Shown here in pieces: positions 57,830-64,000 of a stretch of DNA of 64,000 bases; the first letter of the stretch is position 1, and every line of letters begins with the position of its first letter. Origin of the DNA: Bryoerythrophyllum caledonicum (Eukaryota > Streptophyta > Bryopsida > Pottiales > Pottiaceae); contig OZ020517.1 in assembly GCA_963971425.1 (NCBI GenBank), positions 15,900,904 through 15,964,903 on the forward strand, given 5' to 3'. Under the pieces are notes generated by a model. It worked only from the letters and a program-made list of their open reading frames with translations, did no database searches and was not told the origin of the DNA. The translations under genes were made by a program, and so were the position numbers.

Positions 57830-59527
57830 CAAAAACTTCACATCAAGTGATGTCAAAGTCAGCTGAACCTCTCAAAGGAGTAAAGAAAATGACATTTTCC
57901 TACATTTCAAACACTATAATCTTCCGATCCGTACGGTCAAAGTTTGTGAAAGTTTGTAGGCATGTTTATGACTAAGACGTGTTCAAGATCCTACGGTCAA
58001 AACTCGAAAAAAGACCAAGATTTTCTCCTTTACACCCTATAACATAGTCTATATTTTTTAGGCGCTTTTAGTGTGAGTTTGTCAAGAAACTCTAGGTGTT
58101 ATGAAAACTCAATGCAACAAAGAGGAGGGGTCGAGGCCTCGACCCCGCTTCCTCTACGCAAAGGAATTACGTAACAACTTTGAAAGCTCACATACCTTGC
58201 ACATGTCTTGATAGGAAAAACCCAAAGATCGCGGAACACCACTCAACCACCGCATCGTTTCATCCACCGCTTCAAAAAAAATCAAAACGATCTTCAGGTC
58301 TATGCAAAAATCCTATGAAGCAAATCACTCTTCTACCAAATGAATCCTCGAGGTTAGCTTGGATCCTTAACTACTTCCAAATTGAATCCATATTTAATAA
58401 TATTGTTCAATAAACACTTTACAAAATCCTATAATCCATCATTTGAATATTAGACTTATCTAATTTAGTTTTAGGAGGTCGAATTGGACAATAAAAATAG
58501 AATCAAGATATTTCATCACAACAAGTTCTTCCATATGTGGGCCCCACACGAAGTTCATATTAACTAATTTTTCCCATAACTTTGTATCATCATAACTTAT
58601 ATCCAAATGGAATATTCGATAACTTTGGAGAAAAGGTGAAGTATGCTACGGTGGGTCCCACCACATGGATGCTTTGTGGATCAAAATTCCAACAATGCAA
58701 ATATGATCATTGGTGTGTGAAAATCTACCGGATATAAATAGTGTGTGGGACCCACGTGGGACCCACCGTACACTTATATATCTCTTACCGTAATAAATGC
58801 ACAAATGGATATCTATGATATTGGGAGTCAGACCCTCCAAATATTGCCACATGGAGGGAGAGGATTTGGAGAAAAAGTTTAGGGGGGTGGAGACCGCGGT
58901 GTATTTTTTGGGGGTACTTACTTTTTATGCTTTTACTTTGTATACCTAGGCAACCCGGGCATCTAAAGTGAATAGCGGGTATCTAAAATAAATGAGTGGG
59001 ACTACCTTTGACCCTTAAATTTCCAAGATTAACCTTGAAGGACCGGGCAGGTTCCTCTTGTGTCAATCTTTAGCATTCTCTTTCAAAAAAAATATTGTAG
59101 ATGGACATTACTAAAAGCTTTGTGTGAGTCCAAGTTTTTCCTTAATCCGACATTTAATGAAAATGTTATACGGTTTTGAAGTTCAAATGGGGAGAGCGGG
59201 CCCGTCGGGCAACTCCATAAACTTTTGCAAAGACACTCTATTGAAGGTGATATTTTCAAGAACGACAAATAATATTATCTCCTTTCATATTGTCAAGAAA
59301 AATCTCTTGTCTTTAGTGAAAAATAGCATATAAATCCAAGTCATACATTTTCACACATTGTCGCACATTGTCGGGCTAAGTGCCAAAAATTCTTCTTCTT
59401 TTCCACATAAAACTTAGTGCTCTTCATACTTTTACTTTTTATTTTCCCCACGGCATTGTGTGGTGTAAACCTTTCCATTGACCATCTGGCTTCTCATTTG
59501 GTATGAGTTCGTCTAGATTGAGAATCC
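57830..59527 (-). repeat. Long inverted repeat, right arm (1,698 bp)
   Basis: It mirrors 47505-49202. The outer end abuts the leader of family copy 3 at about 59528, removing that copy's upstream flank. Confidence 0.9.
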
Positions 59528-59534
59528 GCCCTCT

Positions 59535-59720
59535 TAGGGTTTGCTTCGGACCATGATCGATCACTACCCACTGAGCTTGTTTCCAGTAGATCGTCTGCCT
59601 CGGGGAGGATCGAAACTCCACGCCGTCGTTCTCGTATTAATTACTGCTGCAACAGAGTGTGACCTGCTGACGACGTTGTTGCCACTCAATTCCTGCTGTA
59701 CCGACAGTCGCAGATCCATT
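59535..59720 (+). other. Leader exon of family copy 3
   Basis: It matches 19922-20116 apart from a 12-base deletion near 59599 and ends at the same GTGAGT donor. Its promoter flank is replaced by the inverted repeat arm. Confidence 0.5.
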
Positions 59721-60396
59721 CGGTGAGTATCTCTTCGGACCAGCTTCTGGTTGTCAAGATTCTTAATATTGTATTGCTTCTAGTCCCGGCATATTGACTT
59801 GTAGTACCTGCTCAGCTTCTCAGGTTTAGTCTGCGGGGTTTGGCTGGTGAGAGTAGCGAATCGACACGATCAGCATGGCAAACAAGGCCCGGGTGTCGGT
59901 AAGTTCAGAGTTCAGTCTAACTATGATGCTAGAACGCTGTTGAAATGCTCAGCCCCATTGCAAAGTCAAAGTCAATCTAGTGTCCAGTTTGGAAGTTGTT
60001 AATCCTGTGTCGTGGAGGTGATCGGAGTGTTTCTCCGGAGCGGACCTCTTTGTGTCGTGTCTAGTTCCAGTTTAGAATTTGGATCGAAACGATAGTGCAC
60101 AACATGATTTGATTTGTGGAAGGAATCCAGAAATTTACCGTAAGTACAATTTGTTTATGTCTAGAGATAGAGAGCCCAGCGTGCGCCGTGCGGTTACCGA
60201 CAACTCTGGCGAGGTCCGGCAAGAGGTCACGGAGAATCTCAGAATTATGTGCAGCTCGTATTTGACGCAGGTCCAGTTTTCTCCAACGTTTACATAAAAG
60301 GTCAACATTGAATCTTTTCGTGGTGGACGGAGATGTGCTCCAGGTGCTGAGTTGCTAAGAGCAGGAAGCTCTGCATCATTTTTAGGTGCCGGGTCG

Positions 60397-63300
60397 ATGG
60401 CGCTCCTCTCTAGGTTGAAGAACCTGTTCTACTCAAATGCCGAGTCTTCATCTGCCACTCCCTCTGCTATTCCAGACGGTAAATTCTTGTTGGGCATTTT
60501 GAGTTATTTGTAAAATCAGGCAAAGATACCAACAGTTCGACCATTTTTCTGATCTAAATTCTTGAAATCAGCTCCATAGAGCTCGAGATTTCTGTAATAA
60601 GCAGTTCAAACAGAAGGCAGCTAAGTTTACTTTTTACTCAAGTTTAGACATCACCAAGGTCTTCCATATTTATCTAATAGCTATTGAGAGTAAATAGTAA
60701 TATTGAAATAAAAAGCACGAGTGTCTTATTGAGACTTCTCAATGATATTGAAGTTTGATGTGTGCTTTGAGCGTCAAATTAGTATTTGGGGGTCCAACCC
60801 ACGTTTGTTTATTTGCACCAAGTACAACGGTCATCGGCGTCTGATTTTTCCTTCGCATATGAAAGAGATCTCTTTAGAAGAGTGTGAGAATCCAGTCTGA
60901 TGCAATATAATTGCACATAATAACGTCTTGACGAGTGCTCTTTATTCAGCTACCACGCCGGAGCAGTTCTTGGAGCGAACGATTGCATGCGACGACCGAG
61001 TGCAAGGGAAGCTCAAGCCTAATGCGGACGGTACCATGTCGCATCTGAGAATCAACCACTCGCAGTGCGAATATGTAGCTGGAAAATTGAAGCTGGCTGT
61101 CCACAAGGCATCGATGTTTCATAGGCATCTCCAGGGAAGTCCAATTTCACAGGGGGGAACCTGGACGACTTGTCTTTATGAGTTCAAGCTGCTTCATGAT
61201 GTTGCATGCGCAGTAGAAAACTTTATCGAAAATTGTTGCAAAGATGAATGGGTCGCAGCCGCCTTCAGGATGCCGAATATGGCACAAGATGTTTTGCCGT
61301 TAACTTTTGATCTGGCGTTGCTAGCATGTTTCTTTTCTGGAGACTATATGAATCATGTTGAGGATATCTATAGAGATGAAGCTTCCGTCGTGACAAAGAA
61401 ATCAGCAAATGATAGACGTCTGTTATCAAAGAATGTGGAGGCATTTCTGCGGACAGAGGAGAGTAATAGCGCAAAGTATCAGCTGGCGGAACTTCTGCTG
61501 AAAAGACTTGAAACCCCAGGAGCATATCGCACAGACAACGAGAGCTTGACAGAAAGACGTTATTTGGCAAAAGGTGGCTATGGTACTCTGTACAAATCAA
61601 AGTGGCTGGGAATTGATGTTGCTGTGAAGACGTTCCATGGTCCAAGTTCCTCACTGGCCTTTCAGGCGGAGGTGTCAATCGTGGGAGGCTTATCCCATCC
61701 CAACCTTGCATCCATGTTTTGTTATGCAGAAGATGATCGGGAGTGTTCCATTGCGATGGAATTGATGGATTGTGACCTTTTTGAAATGATTCAAAGGATC
61801 ATGAGAGAAAATTCCAGGAAACTTTGTTACCCGTTCAGCATCATTGAAGCGGTGGACATCATGCTTGAAGTTGGCAAAGGCGTAGAGTACTTGCATGAGA
61901 TGAGGATTGTTCATCGGGATTTGAAAGCAGCAAACATCCTTGTGAAGCAACTTGGGAATTGGCGAGATGGTGAAAGCAGGAGTTTGTTGGTCAAAGTGGC
62001 AGATTTTGGATTGTCAAAAACGAAAGAAAAGAGCACGACTTATAGCACGCAGACTCTTAATACGGGTACAACAAGGTGGATGGCTCCAGAGGTGATACAA
62101 ATGAGAAGTAATGACGGGCAAGACGAGGTTTCCAATGACGCCGAAGTCATGAAGCTAAATTATCCTCGCCGAAGTGACGTGCATAGCTTTGGCATGGTGT
62201 GTTATGAGATTTTAACCGGGAGACAACCGTACTTCGAAGTTCGTTCTTCAACTGAAGTAAGGCAGATGATATTGAGGGGTGATCGCCCCAAGTTACCTGA
62301 GCATTGTTTTCCCGCATTAAAGGATTTGATCGAGAGGTGTTGGAGCGAAGATGCAAGCCAACGGCCTCGCTTTGGCGAAATTTGTGCAAAATTGAGAGAT
62401 TTTAGATTTCAACTTTTGTTGTTAGGTAAGCCTCTTCGTCTGATGATGTTCTTGCTATCTACTGTCTTAAGCGTTTATAATGTGGAAGTTTAGCAAGAAG
62501 TGCTGAGCATTCTTGAATTGAAATTACAGATATGCAACAAAGGATTGGTCCTCAAGTAGCAATCAAACTTTACGGTGAAGCGCAGATTGTGGTGGGGTTG
62601 GATATTGGGACGACGCATTCCGGATATGCATTTGCTCATAGATCGAAGCCCCAGGAAATTCTGACGTTCTCGGATTGGCCTGAGCCGATGAAGCCGTATT
62701 GCAAGACGGCAACGGCTATCTACTACGAGCCGGGAGATCCGACGACCGCCAAGGTGAAGTCGTGGGGGTGGGAGGCGGTGCGCGCCAATCTGCAGGACAT
62801 GGACAAATTTAAGAAGCTGAGTGCAGAGTCGGCGGTGGATCTGCCCGAGTTTGGGACGTTCTGTTGGTTCACCGGGCCCTGGCATCGGTGTCCCCTCACA
62901 TTTTCGGAGGCGCTGAGAATGAACCAAAACTGGGTGATGCCCCTGGAGAAAGTGCCTGAGGCCGGGTTTACTGTGGCGCAAGTGATTGCTGATTACCTCT
63001 GCGAGATTGGTGCCAGCATCCTGCGCCACGCGCGGACCAAGTTCAGCGTTGACATCACCATGGCGGATGTCAAGTGGTGCGTGACGGTGCCCTCCGTCTG
63101 GAACGATGATGTGAAGAACGGAATGCAGGTGTGCATGGCGCGGGCGGGGTTAGTCCGAAGTTGGAACTCGCCGGAGGGAAGCCCGCATCCTGTGAGCGTC
63201 GTGCTTGCGCCGGAAGCAGCTTCATGTTACTGCCACCGCAACATGCCTGATCTAGAGCTCAAAATTGGTGACCGGCTCTTGGTGGCAGACATAGGTTGGG

Positions 63301-63425
63301 TGAAGACAAATATCACTGTGCAGGAATGGATGAGTGAGACACCGGACGATTTCAGAGTGAAGGAGGTGGAAACCTATTCCGGTGTTTTACGTGAAGTAAT
63401 GTACCCGATCCAGAAGTCCTTTTAG
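60397..63425 (+). CDS. Kinase-HSP70-like fusion protein, copy 3, ending at a premature TAG
   Basis: Exons 60397-60478, 60950-62425 and 62530 onward use the same splice sites and phases as the copy at 20682. The helical region has RINHSQCEYVAGKL. The kinase has a changed glycine loop (LAKGGYGTLYKS), VAVK, HRDLKAANIL, DFGLS and WMAPEV, and remains plausible as active. The ATPase has VVGLDIGTTHSGYAF and VADIGWVKTNITV. The frame stops at TAG 63423-63425, where copy 1 has TGG (Trp); downstream the same frame is open to 63926. The product would lack the last 166 residues, including the adenosine motif. It could still make an active kinase. Confidence 0.75.
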
Positions 63426-63926
63426 GGGCCTTATAACAATCCAGAATTTGTATTAAACCTTTTATTTGATATTGGCTATTTCAAAGGTTATTGGAATATG
63501 TACAATCAATGGGAGATGTACAAGCAATGGGAGGAAATCATGTGCCGCTTCCTCGACCGGGTAACAATTGGTGAGAGCTTCAAGATTCAGGTGCCAAGCA
63601 AGCTGGCGGCAGAATGGAAGGAGTTCGATAAAGAGCACGCCAAGTCACCTCGCTCTTCATACGATGAAGTGGAGCTGACTCATGCGGATATCGAAGCCAT
63701 TTTCGGGCCTTATGTTTGGAAGATCCTTGACCGCATCGACTCCGTGATTTCAAGAAGGGCCAATATCAAGGTGATCTTGGTGGTGGGTGGGATTGGCGGC
63801 TCACCATATTTTATGACCAAAATCAAGGAGAGGTTTCAGGGGACCGTAAAGAATGTGATGAGTCCTATGCAACCTGAAAGTGCTTCTTGCAAGGGTGCGG
63901 TGATGCTTGAATTGAAGGGTAGATGA
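63426..63926 (+). pseudogene. Out-of-reach 3' part of fusion copy 3
   Basis: In frame after the TAG it continues NMYNQWEMYKQWEE, FKIQVPSKLAAEWKEFDKEH, VVGGIGGSPYFMTKI and MLELKGR with its normal stop. No further lesion is visible. Confidence 0.75.
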
Positions 63927-64000
63927 TACATGCGGATATTAAGGCCATTGTTAACCCTTCTGTGGGATGGATGGTGTCTTGCGTATTCTAGCCATTACGA

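Overview
The window looks like nuclear DNA of a land plant: AT-rich, intron-rich and full of repeats. Spliced genes with GT-AG introns can be traced by hand, and a COBRA-family cell-wall gene marks it as plant. A reconstructable kinesin-9 gene belongs to a class tied to motile cilia, which suggests a plant with swimming sperm (bryophyte, lycophyte, fern or similar). That placement is inference. I cannot name the species.

The main signal is a multicopy gene family on the + strand. Its best copy (20682-24240) splices in frame into one 1,001-residue protein. In order this has a helical region resembling the N-terminus of plant DUF1221/MLKL-type kinases, a tyrosine-kinase-like (TKL) protein kinase with all catalytic motifs, and an HSP70/HSPA12-like ATPase. 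Both introns keep phase 1 and the frame stays open in a second copy (60397-63926), which carries one in-frame TAG. Other copies are broken: 9012-9586 (an internal deletion of about 3.2 kb), 25733-26268 plus 35918-36222 (one copy split by a 9.65 kb transposon), 43855-44300 (a short fragment) and a leader fragment near 24410-24530. The window is a graveyard and possible nursery of kinase-HSP70 fusion genes.

Layout. 1-1080: 3' part of an FCP1-like phosphatase pseudogene. 1240-7690: small DNA transposons, including a non-autonomous element with TTAA target duplication proven by a paralogous empty site, and a Mutator-type MITE with a 9-bp duplication. 6272-9586: duplicated family segment with copy 1. 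10374-16937: repeats upstream of, then the 18-exon kinesin-9 gene. 18779-24535: duplicated segment with the intact fusion gene. 25733-36222: family copy 4 interrupted by a TIR transposon carrying a Tnp2-type transposase, an accessory ORF and foreign exon-like pieces. 36885-38735: degenerate TTAA elements. 41264-43742: COBRA-like gene with a frameshift, cut off by a Tc1/mariner fragment. 43855-44300: copy 5. 47013-59527: a 1 kb foldback and a pair of 1,698-bp inverted repeats enclosing a LINE with ORF1, a decayed endonuclease/RT ORF2 and no 3' half. 59528-64000: family copy 3.

The genes form no operon or shared pathway beyond the repeated family. Exon boundaries were read by eye and rest on splice signals plus frame continuity; no database search was possible.
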